Source of the DNA: Megalopta genalis
Lineage: Eukaryota; Arthropoda; Insecta; Hymenoptera; Halictidae
Direction of reading: 5' to 3'
Length of the DNA: 64,000 bases
Assembly (NCBI RefSeq): GCF_051020955.1
Contig: NW_027476169.1
Coordinates: forward strand, 124,001 to 188,000
Both the position numbers and the translations under genes were made by a program. Of this stretch, positions 19,871-31,907 are shown piece after piece (within the stretch, counting starts at the first letter, position 1; every line of letters begins with the position of its first letter). The notes beneath the pieces are model-generated. The model was given only the letters and a program-made list of their open reading frames with translations. It ran no database searches and had not been told where the DNA came from.

Positions 19871-22312
19871 GATATTTCGTGAGAATGAGAGGGGGAGAGG
19901 GGATATTGAGAGCGTGGGGGGGGGGGAGAAAGAGAAAAAGAGCGAATCTCTCTCTCTCTCTCTGTCTCGGTGTCTCCGTCCCCGCCCGCGCCAACGATCG
20001 GCGGGCGAGCCGAGCCATGTAATTGGCGTGGTGTTCTTGCACTCAAATCGGCTGAGAGCGGCGTAATCTCGTTTTGTTACGGCTATGCTCGATTTCGCGT
20101 GAGAAGGAGGAGGTGGGATGTCTTTTCTCTAACGAGAGAAATCGTTCCCGGGGAGGATATGAGGCTTAATAACCGGGTCAAGAACCGTTTAGAGCTCCTT
20201 AACCGTGCGAAACTCGGCCGTGGTTAATTGCGAGCCAGCCATTTTCCACCGTAAAAGGGCGTCGGGGCATCAGACAGTCACGGCTCGCGAGGATGCCATT
20301 TCTCACCCTCCCCCTCTCCCTCCCCTCCCTCCGGTTCCTACCGCACTGTCTCGATCGCATTTTTCCGTTTCAAGCCGGCGACTCCGAATCTTTCAGCCGA
20401 TCGAACGTTTCCTTTGTTTTTCCGTCGATTGCAAGAAAATGCATTTTTTATTTGTTCGCGACATTTCGTCATTTATTTAGCTTGTTTTACTTGATTCCAC
20501 CGTGATAACCCATTACTACAAAGAGGGGAACTACAGTCGAGCCTCTCTTTAACCGGTAAACATCTTGTGCAAAGCGAAACGTTTCGTTCGGTCCCTTCCG
20601 CCGCGTCGTAAAGACCGCTATAAATCGAAATAAAACGTCCTGCAACTCGAATTATATCTGCTGCAAGTTCAAACGCATTCTTTGTAGTCTGCGGATTCGA
20701 TGCGTTTACGGCTAAAACGGGTAGCGCGTCAAATACAAAACTGAAACGGCGAGGATGACGTCACACAATTTGCAACTTACTATAATTACATATTAACGCT
20801 ATGATTTACCGTGCGCGAGAAAATGAGTGCTAATTTTTGAGCTAATTTTGATTATTGATCGATTTGATCAAATTGATTAATCTTTTAATGAGCTAATTTC
20901 TTAATTTACGATCACTCGAAATTCAGTAAAGAATTCCTATATCGGAAGAAATATCTTCATCCTGAAGTTGAGACAGCTTCGAGCAGCACGAAGGATTATT
21001 AACGCAAACAATTATTTATTTGATTTCGCTACGTTTCCATCGGCGTCGATTCAATCGAAACTCGCTGGCGACTGGAATTTTTGAAAAGGTTATGTCAAGG
21101 AAAGAGCGGCTCGCACGGCGCAAGGCGCCTTCTCAACGGCCTCGCTGCGATCATTTTCACGGGAGTTATGGTCGTTTGAACTTGGAACGCGCGCGGCGCA
21201 ATCGGCGCGCTCTAATTCGATAGCGGCTGAAAAGAATTCCCCCCCGAGATCGTTCGCGCGGCTCGTCGGAGTGTGACCAAGAAGTTCGAACGCCTTACCG
21301 ACTTTCTACGCTAGAGTAATCGGCCCCCTACGCGAATAAATCGCGAGCAGGCGCTGTCTCGCTCGGGCTACCTCGGCCGCCCTCGGACTCTCTCGGGCTC
21401 TCGCTCGGACTCTCGTTTTCAAGGGGAGGCGCACGGCCGGCCGAACGTGCCGACGCGCAGTCCCGACCGCCGTCGGTCGCGTCTCCTTCGCTCCGCGAGG
21501 ATCGCTCTCTGGAAATTGCGCTCGAGTTTTTTCCCGGGGCTCTCGTTTTTGCACCGGAGAACCGCGCGAACATTATTGCGGTTTCCGAGCCGGCGACATT
21601 ATCCACAATTCAGCCGGGACCGGGGGAAACGCTCTGGTCGCGCCCTAATTTATGCCACGGCTCTACTACGGCTGCTGCTGCTGCTGCTACCCGCTCGAAA
21701 ATGGTTTGCCAACGCTTCGCGAACCGGTTCGCGGTTCTTGCAACTTTGACTCGCGCTAATAGATCGAACACGAGTTGCGTCACTGCGACCCGAACGCGTT
21801 ACGCTTCGCCAGAACACTTTTTTCCCCTTCCCCGTCTAGAACCGCATCCACGTTGTTGCATCGTTCGCAACCGATCGCGATATCGGCGTCGAGGTGAGAT
21901 CATCTTTTTTCGACGCGGCGGCGGTCGTTGCTTTCTTTTCTTTTCAAGCCAATTCCTACGCGTTTCGCAGTTTCTATGAGAAATTTGTCGCGGCGTATTA
22001 ATTTTGAGATGGCAGTTTTAAAGTGGAATAAATTTCAGGATAAGTCAGTCGGGCCACCATTTTCTTCATTTTCATAATTGCGCTATTTAAGAAATGGATT
22101 GTAATTATAATGTTAATACTTTGATCGCCGCGACACCCGCACGTGGATGATCGAGTTGTTTAAAATTTAGAATAATATTCGAAAATTAATTTCTTCGCCG
22201 GTCAATTATAATTTCTTAATTTTATTAAAATTCGCAAGAACTAAGAATGTTGGAAAAGTGATGCATAAATTTGCTGTGCAATTTTTATATTTCATCGAAT
22301 AAAATACTTTAA
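19871..22312. other. long unannotated region
   Basis: No gene recognised over about 2.4 kb. Contains a G run (19917-19925), a short CT run (19948-19965), a GCGGATTCGATGCGTTTACG motif (20691) and CpG-rich DNA at 21240-21900 with a (GCT)n run at 21670-21690. The antisense-overlapping frames at 21306-21749 have no domain. Confidence 0.4.
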
Positions 22313-23030
22313 TTTTATGGAACTTTCGAGGTGTTTGCCGCGGCCGTCAAAATGTTAAGAAATCGTCAATTAATTGCCATAGTTGTTTTTTAGTACCAAA
22401 AACTCTCGGGAACCACCAACGGCGGGGCACAGTAATTGGCGCGTTCGCCCTATGGAAATTCGAGGCGTTCGCAGCGGTCATCGAAGTGTCAAGAAATTGT
22501 CAATTAATTGCCATAGTTGTTTTTTAGTACCAAAAACTCTCGGGAACCGCCTACGGCGGGGCACAGTAATTAGCGCACTCGCCCTATGAAAATTCGAGGT
22601 GTCCGCCGCGACCGTCAAAGTGACAAGAAATTGTCAATTAATTGTCATAGTTGTTTTTTAGTACCAAAAACTCTCGGGAACCACCAACGGCGGGGCACAG
22701 TAATTGGCGCGCTCGCCCTATGAAAATTCGAGGTGTTTGCGTGGCCGTAAAAGCATTAAGAAATTGTCAATTAATTGCTACAATTGTTTTTTAATATCAA
22801 AAACTCTCAAAGTCCACCAACGACAGGGCACAGTAATTGGCGCGCTCGCCCTATGAAAATTCGAGGCATCCGCCGCGGCCGTCGAAGCGACAAGAAATCG
22901 TCGATTAAATTTCCGCAGTTGTTTTTCATCATCGAAAACTCTCTCGAGGACCACCAACGTCGGGGCACAGTAATTGGCGCGTTCGCCAATTCCAGCGGAA
23001 AAGTGTTCCGCGATCCCAGTGAAATTGGAT
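22313..23030 (+). repeat. 134-bp tandem repeat, about five units
   Basis: The landmark GTTGTTTTTTAGTACCAAAA occurs at 22382, 22516 and 22650, then diverged at 22783 and 22918, giving periods of 134, 134, 133 and 135 bp. Every unit carries GGGGCACAGTAATTGGCGCG or a close variant and TTGTCAATTAATTG. The last unit is the most diverged. Short open frames over the array are phase-dependent and not conserved as protein. Confidence 0.93.
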
Positions 23031-23290
23031 AGAAAGTTGCCAATCAAGCCCCGCGCACTTATCCTAAGAAAGTGCCTACGGTGTAATAAATTGGAGCGCG
23101 TCTTTGGCCGAACCAATTATCTTTATTCGTTTCAACGATCGTCGGAGCGCGAGCGCCCGTGCGCGCGCGCGCGCGCACGTTTGCCGATTCAGATCATTAT
23201 ACGCACATTCGGAAGAAATGTAATTCACTGCGCGGCGCATCACTTCTGTCGATCCGAGCGGAGGGTGCCGACTGCGATTGGATACTAAAC
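23031..23290. other. unannotated sequence with alternating CG tract
   Basis: GCGCGCGCGCGCGCGC at 23160-23175 is a Z-DNA-prone run. Otherwise nothing recognised. Confidence 0.5.
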
Positions 23291-23404
23291 TCTCCCGAGA
23301 GAGCGAGAAAGGAAATTTCGAGAGAGAATCTCAAGAGAGAGAGAGAGAGAGAGAGAAAGGAAATTTCGAAAGAGAATCTCAAGAGTGAGAGAGAGAGAAT
23401 CTCA

Positions 23405-23437
<33 letters not shown>

Positions 23438-23755
23438 ATCTCTCTCTCTCGAGAGAGAGAGAGAATCTTGAGAGAGAGAGAGAGAGAGAGTGCGAGAGAG
23501 AGTGCGGAGTGCAAGAGAGCGAGAGAGAGAGTGCGAGAGAGAGCGAGAGAGCAAGAGAGAGCGAGAGAGGAAATCTCGAGAGAGAGAGAGAGAAAGAAAG
23601 GAAATTTCGAGAGAGAATCTCAAGAGAGAGAGAGAGAGAGAGAGTGCGAGAGAGAGTGCGGAGTGCAAGAGAGCGAGAGAGAGAGTGCGAGAGAGCGAGA
23701 GAGGAAATCTCGAGAGAGAGAGAGAGAAAGAAAGGAAATTTCGAGAGAGAATCTC

Positions 23756-23791
<36 letters not shown>

Positions 23792-23815
23792 AAATCTCGA
23801 GAGAGAGAGTGAATC

Positions 23816-23856
<41 letters not shown>

Positions 23857-23925
23857 TCTCGAAAGAGAGCGAGAGAGAGCAAGAGAAAGAGAGAACGCGA
23901 GAGAGAGAGAGAGACGCTCTCCTAT
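23291..23925 (-). repeat. GA block, TTGAGATTC dialect
   Basis: Purine-rich array punctuated by GAATCTCAAGAGAG and GGAAATTTCGAGAG (read on the other strand TTGAGATTC and CGAAATTTCC). A longer unit of roughly 165 bp, containing GTGCGGAGTGCAAGAGAGCG, occurs at about 23500 and 23660. Frames encode Arg-Glu or Ser-Leu runs. Confidence 0.94.
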
Positions 23926-25560
23926 CCGCGCGTTCAAATCACTGGCTAATCCGCTAAGCGTTGGTTTGCGTTTCAGCCGATTTGTAATTAACGCGTGACG
24001 TGACGAACCTCATTAATCGTTCGGCGTTCGCACGGCTCTATAACGGCTGCCCGATAATGTGTTCCTTACCGGTGTCCGTTTAATGGGTCCATTGTCCTGC
24101 CCGGAGACTTCGAATCGATATCGCCGTACCCGGTTCTCTCTTTTATCTGAACGTTTACCAAACGACGAATCGATTAGTCGCGCCTCACTTTGCCGACACA
24201 CCTGTGCGCCGTTTCTCGACCGCGGATTTTATGCAAAAGAATTTAACAATATAATAAAACTTATATAAATTAATAAATTGATAGTAATTATTATTAAAAT
24301 TATTTATTTGATTTTTATTAATTATTATTATATATTAGATATTTTATTAATTAAACTTACATTAATTTATTTTTTCGTTGTTTTATATTTTATAAATAAT
24401 AATTATTTTATTATTTGATATCATTATTTATGTTATTTTTATATTAATTTATTACGTAAAATCATAAAATGATTATACATAAAATATTAATAATAATAGA
24501 TTAATAAATTAATGATAGCACTGTTTGTTAATTAATGTTTGTTAAACACGTTTAAATATGCGTTGCCCGAGAAATTCGAATATAGCACGAAATATCTTTC
24601 GCAACATAACCTTTATAATTCACAGTAAAATCGAGAAACAAATTCTAAACGTAATCGAACTTATCGCGAAGAAAATTTACAAACTACGTAAATCCCTCTG
24701 TAACATTATTTTCCGATAATTCACCGTAATCACAACGACGCAAGATTAAATTGAACAGAAGAAATTGTAGACGGAAAAAGCAGGGCAAGAAAATGCATAA
24801 ATTTCTATCCCAACAATTCGAAGAAATTTATGAGAGAATGCTTGCAACGGCGACTAGCGATCTCCGCTTAGGGGTTAATATCCCCTATAAAGCGGAAGTA
24901 GGCGGCGAGCCATAATGCATGGTTGTTGTTTTTTCCGCGTCGATGGTTGTCATCGTTCGTGCCCGATGAGCGACGCGTTTCGCATGGTCACCACCCGATA
25001 AATCTTGTTAATGGGAACACGCGCTGCCGGTCGGGTTGTTTAAATATCGAACGGCCGGGTAGTAACGCTCTAATCCGCGGCGCAACGGGGCGACCTTCGA
25101 TCGCCGAAGAACCGGAAGATCGAGTCGCCTCTCTCCGCTCGGTTGCGCCGCCCGAGAAGCGGACCAACAACAAACCGGGGCGACTCTTCACGGGCCCTCG
25201 TAAACGCCAATTACAATAATTACGATAACCGTGGCGCCTGCGCGGCCGCAACGGACGCCGGTAACTCCCTGGCCGGCGCGGCGCGTCTAACTAGCCGACG
25301 CTTCGCGGTTCTTAGTTTATTAATCACGCCGGTTAATTAATATTCCGGGGTGTACCGCGAGGGTAACGATTAGCCGGCCGGGCGTGGCCGGGGTCCAGTT
25401 ACGCGCGCGCACGCGGGTCTAACAAACGACCTTCCGGGCGCCCTTCCGAGTTTCAATTTACTAACTCCCCGGTAATCGGTCTTCGTCGCTGGTTACGATC
25501 GCGCCGCCTCGTTACGTCGCTCCGCGAGCACGGAATTTTCCCGAATCGAAGCTGATCGAG
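23926..25560. other. unannotated region
   Basis: Unique-looking DNA to 24240 ending in a CGCGGATTTTATGC motif (24221). AT-rich low complexity at 24240-24560, then CpG-rich DNA from 24900. The antisense pair of frames at 24923-25251 has no domain. No gene recognised. Confidence 0.4.
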
Positions 25561-26438
25561 TAGGGCTAAACGGTAAGTATTACCGCGGACGTTCCAAATT
25601 GTACTCTGCGATGTTTGTTAAAAGTGATCAAATCTAACATTTTACAGTGTGCAACGTTCTAAAAATGAATCTCCTAATTTTGTACACGTTCAATATTGAT
25701 AATTTATGGCGTACGAGGTAACGGCGATCGCAGTTTTAATTCGTTCATTGACTTTTGATGTTCGGAGGGTTATGAAGACGTTGAGGTTATTTTAACCGAT
25801 TCGAAAGGCGTTTATATTTTGGCAGTTAATAGTGCGCTATTCTTTTTAGCGTTATTTTTAGATAAAGTAATCGATGCACATTGTCACTGCCATCTGTCCT
25901 CAAATATTATTTACTAACGCAATATTCGGCAAATAGTTTTTTACTACGCGTGTACACTACAGCGGCGCTTTATCGAACCACGCACCTTAACCTGTACAGC
26001 GCAGTTCTCGACGTGCCGGCGCGAAACACGCTTGATCGCGGAGTGTCTATACCTAATTTGTGAAGTGCTGCAGCGAGAATATCTTGTAGGAATTTTTCTA
26101 CAAATTCTAAGAATTGTAGCTGTGTGTGTACGTTCGAAAGAAAATGGGTGATGTCGATCTTGACGCGCGTTAATCGGAACGTTCGTAACATTCGGCTCGC
26201 GGTAAAGATACATAACCTAAGTAATGGATACGTATGCACACGCGTGTGGTTCCTTCACGTCACGGTTTTCAACGAAATTCGCGCATTCGGAGATCCAGTG
26301 TTTCGTGAAAAGTAAATATTCCAGTTGAAGAATAATAGGTGTAGCTCGAATTGTCAATTTATTGGCGTAAAAGGTTTTATTTTCTATGTCAAAGTTCGTC
26401 TTCATTGAGGAATCGTGGTAACATTTACACTTACCCTA
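25561..26438 (-). mobile_element. family A inverted-repeat element, copy 3
   Basis: The most complete ends: TAGGGCTAAACGGTAAGTAT at the left and ACACTTACCCTA at the right, so TA flanks both sides. The internal sequence is nearly the same as 9323-10173. Both 89-codon frames (25944-26213, 25970-26239) are open. No transposase motif is visible. Confidence 0.82.
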
Positions 26439-26775
26439 TTATCGTTCTAAATTTGGCGTGCCAATCAATTGACTTCAGACGAATGTAGTCGAATTTTATT
26501 CCCTTCTCTTATTTAATAGAAATTTGAGAATGTCCAGCATCTCACCGATTGGTTTCGCTGTGCGCCGCAGGGCGGCGGTGTGCGCCTCGAAATGGCTGCC
26601 GGGTAACATCGTTTATTTGCCCGCGATTGTTATCGCGCGCGACCGGTATATTCGATTCACCGGTGTTCGGGACAGTTCTTGTACCGCGTTTCACCAGGTG
26701 GAAAACCAATTGAATTAGTTTAAGCGCCGTATTTGTAAATTGCGGATTTGCGCGTTCGTCGGAAAGTTAACCAAA
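26439..26775. other. unannotated sequence
   Basis: No gene or repeat recognised. Confidence 0.45.
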
Positions 26776-27060
26776 TCTCTCTCTCTCTCTCTCGAGATTT
26801 CCTCTCTCTCTCTTTCGCTCTCTCTCTCTCTCGAGATTCTCTGTCTCGCTCTCTCTCTCTCGAGATTCTCTGTCTCGCTCTCGCTCTCCGCTCTCTTTCG
26901 CTCTCGGCCTTTCTCTCTCTTTCTCTCTCTCTCTCGAGATTCTCGCTCTCTCTCTCTTTCGCTCTCGGCCTTTCTCTTTCTCTCTCTCTCTCTCTCTCGA
27001 AATTTCCTCTCTATCTCTCTCTCGAGATTTTCTCTTTCTCTCTCTCTCTCTCTCTCTCTA
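26776..27060 (+). repeat. CT block with TCGAGATTTCC/TTCGCTCTCGGCC words
   Basis: (CT)n with CGAGATTC, CGAGATTTCC and TTCGCTCTCGGCCTTTC interruptions, the last occurring twice (about 26897 and 26959). Repeat-encoded frames only. Confidence 0.93.
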
Positions 27061-27623
27061 AAGCAACGGGCAGACACCTCGACCAGCATTATCTAATCGC
27101 TTCACCTCGGGGATTATTGGTTCGGTGGCGAGGAGGCGAGAGCGCTTCTTCTTGACGGCTGGTATCGCTGATAATCCTATTAGCAGGCGGCGGTTCTTCG
27201 GCTTCTTTCGGTAGGCGAAGAGATCGCTATCAACGGTGTTAACGTGCGCGATCCCATCGAGATCGGCAGCGATCTCTTTTGCACTGTCCCGCTCGGGAGC
27301 CTTTCGGACGAGAACTGGTTTTACGACGCGATTAGGGTCTTGCACGCGACAACTTGGTATTTCTGGATTTTCTGCGTTCGCGAGGACGTTGAATATAACC
27401 TTCGGCGGACGCACCTCGCGAGGGCCAAAGAAGCTGGATCATTTCTGACCGGCGCCCAAAGCGATTTGAACACAATTTCCTTGCTTTCTTCGCCCAGCTT
27501 ACAAGCCACCGAGATACCATTAACACGGGAAATAATTAGCCTGAAACGTAGCAGATCTATGCGAACATGATGGCCTAACCTTTCCGTGCCGGGGGAGGGG
27601 GGCGAGGCACCGGCAGAAAACAC
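27058..27623. other. unexplained open stretch on both strands
   Basis: Complex, non-repetitive sequence. A minus-strand frame (27414 to 27058) and a plus-strand frame (27244-27570) are each open for more than 100 codons and have ordinary amino-acid composition, unlike most frames in this window. I recognise no domain, and the minus frame depends on a GTG first codon. It could be a decayed transposon gene, an exon or chance. Confidence 0.2.
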
Positions 27624-27699
27624 ACTTGAGGATAATTTTCTAGTTTAATTGTATTTTCGCGTTCACTTTTATTCCGCAACCGACCGCGCCCCGCGTATA

Positions 27700-28100
27700 T
27701 ATACACGGTGTCCCGAAAATGTCTCGGAATCCGAAAGTGGCGGGTTCCTCGGGTCGTTCGAAGCAACTTTTTCCTTTACAAAAATGTTCTCCGAGGCGTC
27801 GTTAACGAGTTATCAACGAAAAACCGTGACCAATGAGAGGCGAGCGCTCGGCTGGCGCTGAGCGCGCTCGGCCGCCTCGCGACAACCGAGCCAATGAACG
27901 GAACCGGGCTTCGCGCGCTGGTTGGCCGGGCCGCCTCGCGCGTCAGCCGTACTCGATTCTTATTGGCGCACTGTTCTTTCGTTGATAACTCGTTAACGGT
28001 GCCTCGGAGAACATTTTTGTAAAGAAAGAAGTTGCTTCGAATGATCCGAGAAAGCCGCCACTTTCGGATTGCGAGACATTTTCGGGACACCCTGTGTATA
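27700..28100. mobile_element. family B fold-back element, copy 3 (full length, enlarged core)
   Basis: Ends TACACGGTGTCCC and GGGACACCCTGTGTA. Both arms are present. The core (27830-27970) is longer than in copy 2 because a GCTCGGCTGGCGCTGAGCGC segment is added between the CCAAT motifs. Confidence 0.9.
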
Positions 28101-28283
28101 GCCAATAACAATCGGCGAGCGAACGTACGTAGGTAGATGGAACAGGACGGAACGAGACGGAACGGGACAGAGAGGCTCTCGCGCGATCGATTCGCGTGGG
28201 TGTTCGATACGCGCGGAATGCTCTTCCTGATTAATTTCCCTCGTTATTGCGGCACAATGAAAAATCCTCTAATAGACATTTTA

Positions 28284-28320
<37 letters not shown>

Positions 28321-28674
28321 ATCGCCGAGTTAAAGGTTAATTAAATCGACGCGATAAATACCTTGCCACGAATCGCGTATCGAGGCGAATCTGTTGACTG
28401 AAAGGTTAATCGAATCGACGCGACAGAGAGGCTCTGCTCTAGAATACGGTTGCATCGACGCGCGGAGAGAAATCGACTCGAAATTGTTCGACGGCGTGTA
28501 ACGAAGCATCGACGCGGACGTTTTATGTCATAATTAGACAGCGGATTTTACGCGTTTACGACGGAAACGTGTAGAAGAGAAGTATAGTGAAAGAGTATAG
28601 AATATACATAGAAGAGTAACAGAAGGAGTGTAGAATAGTAAAACGGTCGAACGGAATCCAAGCGTGTCGACGCA
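28101..28674. other. unannotated sequence with (GA)n and GGATTTTA motif
   Basis: A (GA)n run at 28288-28318, and GCGGATTTTACGCGTTTACG at 28541-28560 preceded by TAATTAGACA, a context also seen at 16831. No gene. Confidence 0.45.
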
Positions 28675-29528
28675 TTAGGGTCGATTCACATCTACACGTG
28701 CCAGGCTCGGCTGTGCTTCGAGTCTGACCAAGGCCGAACCAAAAAGCATAACTGTATTGTTCAAGATGACCCATTTTAAAGAATAATGTTTTACACATGC
28801 GCTATCGTTAATTTCAAGGTTATGTGAAGGTTATATTATTTATCTATCTATCTAAATATGATACAGCTATGCGAATATAAAAAGCATTTATTTAACCTTT
28901 ATTTCATAGAATGAAATAAATTATTTGTTGTTTTGTTGCAAATTTATAAATCATAATATCTTGGGCATAACTTTCGGCATAACTTTGACATAACCTTGAC
29001 ATAATCCTGACATAACTTTGGGCATAACTTTCGGCATAACCTTGGCATAATTCAGACATAACCCTGACATAACTTTGGGCATAACTTTCGGCATAACTTT
29101 GACATAACCTTGACATAACCTTGACATAACTCTGACATAACCCTGACATAACTTTGGGCATAACTTTCGGCATAACTTTGACATAACCTTGGTATAACTT
29201 TCGGTATAACTTTGGTATAACCCTGATATAACTTTGGCATAACTTTTGGCATAACCTTGGCATAACTTTGGGTGTTTAAGCTATAAAAATAAAGATTTTG
29301 TATAGGTTAAATTGACGTCTTATTGGTTTACTAAAATATCTAAGTCGATATTAACATGAAAAGTATATTTATATTTTTCATAAAAATCATTACATTCGAT
29401 CAAAAATTATATCATGTTTGGTCTTATTTTAATCAGAAAAAGCTCACAATTGCATTGGTAAATCCGGAAAAGATAAAGTTCAACTCCCGAATCAAAACAT
29501 CTAGCACGTAGCTGTGTATCGACCCTAA
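28675..29528. mobile_element. inverted-repeat element H with internal minisatellite
   Basis: Left end TTAGGGTCGATTCACATCTA; the right end read on the other strand is TTAGGGTCGATACACAGCTA. The terminal inverted repeats match at 18 of the first 20 positions, with weaker similarity beyond. T-TA/TA-A at the edges would fit a TA target. No transposase frame is present. The middle third is a 12-bp minisatellite. Likely a non-autonomous DNA transposon of undetermined superfamily. Confidence 0.72.
28970..29272 (-). repeat. 12-bp minisatellite inside element H
   Basis: Units CATAACTTTGGG, CATAACTTTCGG, CATAACCTTGA and CATAACCCTGA are repeated about 25 times. Sets of units form a longer, imperfect period of about 75-125 bp. 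The Met-Pro-Lys-Val frame over it is a repeat translation. Confidence 0.92.
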
Positions 29529-29680
29529 CTCTGAACCTATAAATATTGTTAGCGGTTGAACGAAGCTTCTAATTTGTCGCTGCTGTTTTACAATCGACGC
29601 GAACGATTCTTGTTTCGCATGAAAATCCGCAGTATAGTCGCAATTCTTATAATCTTCGTTATCGCGTCGACGATAAGATG
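29529..29680. other. unannotated sequence
   Basis: Short interval between element H and an AT-rich block. No feature seen. Confidence 0.5.
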
Positions 29681-29980
29681 CGATATATATTTTTTATATT
29701 AATTTATTTATATTTTTTATACTTTATAACTTTATACTTTATACTGTTTATATTTATATTATATATAAATACATATATATTATTATTTATATATTATATT
29801 ATTATTATATATTTTTTATACTTTATACTTTATACTTTTCATATTTATATTATATATAAATACATATATATATATATATATATATTATTATTATATATTT
29901 TTTATATTAATTTATTTATATTTTTTATACTTTATACTTTTCATATTTATGTTATATATAAATACATATATATATTATAA
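29681..29980. repeat. AT-rich repeat with duplicated TTTATACTTTATACTTT segments
   Basis: TATATTTTTTATACTTTATA and ATATTATATATAAATACATA words recur three times at intervals of about 100-125 bp. Confidence 0.85.
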
Positions 29981-30022
29981 ACGAGCGATATTTTCAACGT
30001 GGTCGCGGATGCTGCACAGGCT

Positions 30023-30050
30023 GGGTCAATCTGACCCGGGGTTCGCCCCG
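30023..30050 (+). other. adjacent hairpins, one with TTCG tetraloop
   Basis: GGGTCA-ATC-TGACCC (30023-30037) is followed directly by CGGGG-TTCG-CCCCG (30037-30050). The second is a textbook stable UUCG hairpin if transcribed. GGGTCA/TGACCC palindromes also occur in transposon ends, so a transposon remnant is an alternative to an RNA. There is no terminator role to infer in a eukaryote. Confidence 0.5.
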
Positions 30051-30210
30051 CGAAGGTTAACAGCCGGTAAACGAGGGAAACCCGACCCGTAATCGGAACT
30101 CCGTCGCGAAGGCCCAGTGTATCGGTTCTCGGGGCGAGTTACGGTCCCCGACTACCCGTGACTTAAATGCCACCGAGCAGGTTTTTCAGAACTGTTTTCA
30201 AAATTCGATG
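30051..30210. other. unannotated CpG-rich sequence
   Basis: Contains CGAGGGAAACCCGACCCG and GGGGCGAG...GGTCCCCG complementary words. It could belong with the hairpins just upstream. No gene recognised. Confidence 0.35.
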
Positions 30211-30545
30211 ACAAGATTTACAGGAAAACTAAGTAATTAAATTACATATTTTTATTACAAATTATATGTTTATATTATAAATTATATATTGTTATTATAC
30301 ATTATATATTTATATTATATATATTTATATTATAAAATATATATTCTTATTATAGATTATGTATTTTTATTATAAATTACACACATTTATATTATAAATT
30401 ATATATCTATTACAAATTATATATCTATATTATAAATGATATATTTATATTATAAGTCATAAATATAATTGTAAAAATAATTAATCGACTGTATATTATT
30501 TACTGCATCGATTTGAACTTATCGAAACGATTCAAGATAAAAAGA
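30211..30545. repeat. ATTATAAATTATATA microsatellite
   Basis: AT-only repeat with period near 24-30 bp (TATTATAAATTATATATTTA). Confidence 0.85.
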
Positions 30546-30990
30546 AAAAAAAAACTTGCGCTCGTTCGCCGGACATCACCGCCATCCGAACGGTCTCGGC
30601 GACGACGACGACGACGGGACCAGTTCTAATTAGTAAGCGATAATAGACGCGCGGTCCCGGATTATCTTATCGGGTAATACGCGCGGCGGAACAATGTTCG
30701 CGTTATCGCGCCGCCGGCGGACAAAACCGAGCCCGCGTAATTCGGTTTTAACGCGTATCACTGTAATCGCGGGCCCGTTATCGAGCAACAAGCGGAATAC
30801 GAGGGAACCGACAGATATGTGTTCGGCGAGGTGTCGAGAGAGGGGGAGCAGGGGAAATCGTCGGGAACGAAGGAAAGGAGGCTGCTGCGCCGGCGGCGGG
30901 GCCCGCGAACGGAAAAAATGTTCGCGCGTTAACGACGATACCCTCGCTAGATTCATGTTTCCTGGTTTGTTTAACGAGACGCGCGGCGCT
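30546..30990. other. CpG-rich unannotated sequence
   Basis: A (GAC)n run at 30600-30615. Otherwise CpG-rich, with open frames that continue into the following CT block. No gene supported. Confidence 0.4.
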
Positions 30991-31526
30991 CTCTCTCTCT
31001 CTCTCCTCTCTTGCAAGATTTTCTCTCTCACTTTCTCCCTCGCTCTATCGCAAGATTCTCTCTCTCTCTCTCTCGCGAGATTCTCTCTCACTCTCTCTCT
31101 CGCTCTCTTGCAAGATTCTCTCTTTTTCTTTCTTTCGAGATTCTCTCTTTTCCTCTCTTGCGAGATTCCCTCTCTCTCTCGAGATTCCCTCTCTCTCTCG
31201 AGATTCTCTCTCTCTCTCTCTCTCCATCTCTCACGCGAGAATCTCTCCATCTTTCTCAATCTCTCGCGCGAGAATTTCTCTCTCTCTCTCGCGAGACTCT
31301 CTCTCGAGATTCTCCCTTTCTCTCTCTCTCTCTCTCGATTCTCCATTTCTCTCTCTCCCTCTCCCTCTCTTGATTCTCCTTTTTTCTCTCTCTCTTTCTC
31401 TCTTGATTCTCCTTTTTCTCTCTCTCTCTCTCTCGCGAGATTCTCTTTCTCTCTCTCTCGATTCTCTCTTTATCTCTCTTTCCCTCTCTTTTTTCTCCTT
31501 CTCTCTCTCTCTCTCCCTCTCTTTTT

Positions 31527-31562
<36 letters not shown>

Positions 31563-31865
31563 ATTCTCCTTCTCTCTCTCTCTCGATTCTCCTTCTCTCT
31601 CTCTCTCTCTTTCTCTCTCTCTCGATTCTCCATTTCTCTCTCTCTCTCTCTCCCTCTCTTGATTCTCCTTTTCTCTCTCTCTCTCTTTCTCTCTTGATTC
31701 TCCTTTTCTCTCTCTTTCTCTCTCTCTCTTTCTCTCTCTCTCTTTCTCTTTCTCTGTCTCTCGCGAGATTCTCTCTTTCTCTCTCGAGAGAGATTCTTTC
31801 TCTCCCTCTCTCTCTCTTTCTCTCGCGAGATATCTCTCTCGCAAGATTCGCTCTTTCTCTCTCTC

Positions 31866-31907
<42 letters not shown>

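Noticed and set aside
18734..19882. 382-codon Ser-Leu open frame and similar frames at 3402-4110, 5239-6565, 30694-31963, 33605-34510
   Set aside because: They are translations of (CT)n/(GA)n arrays. Parallel frames exist on both strands and composition follows the repeat.
28904..29263. 119-codon minus frame with Met-Pro-Lys-Val repeats
   Set aside because: It is the translation of a 12-bp minisatellite inside element H.
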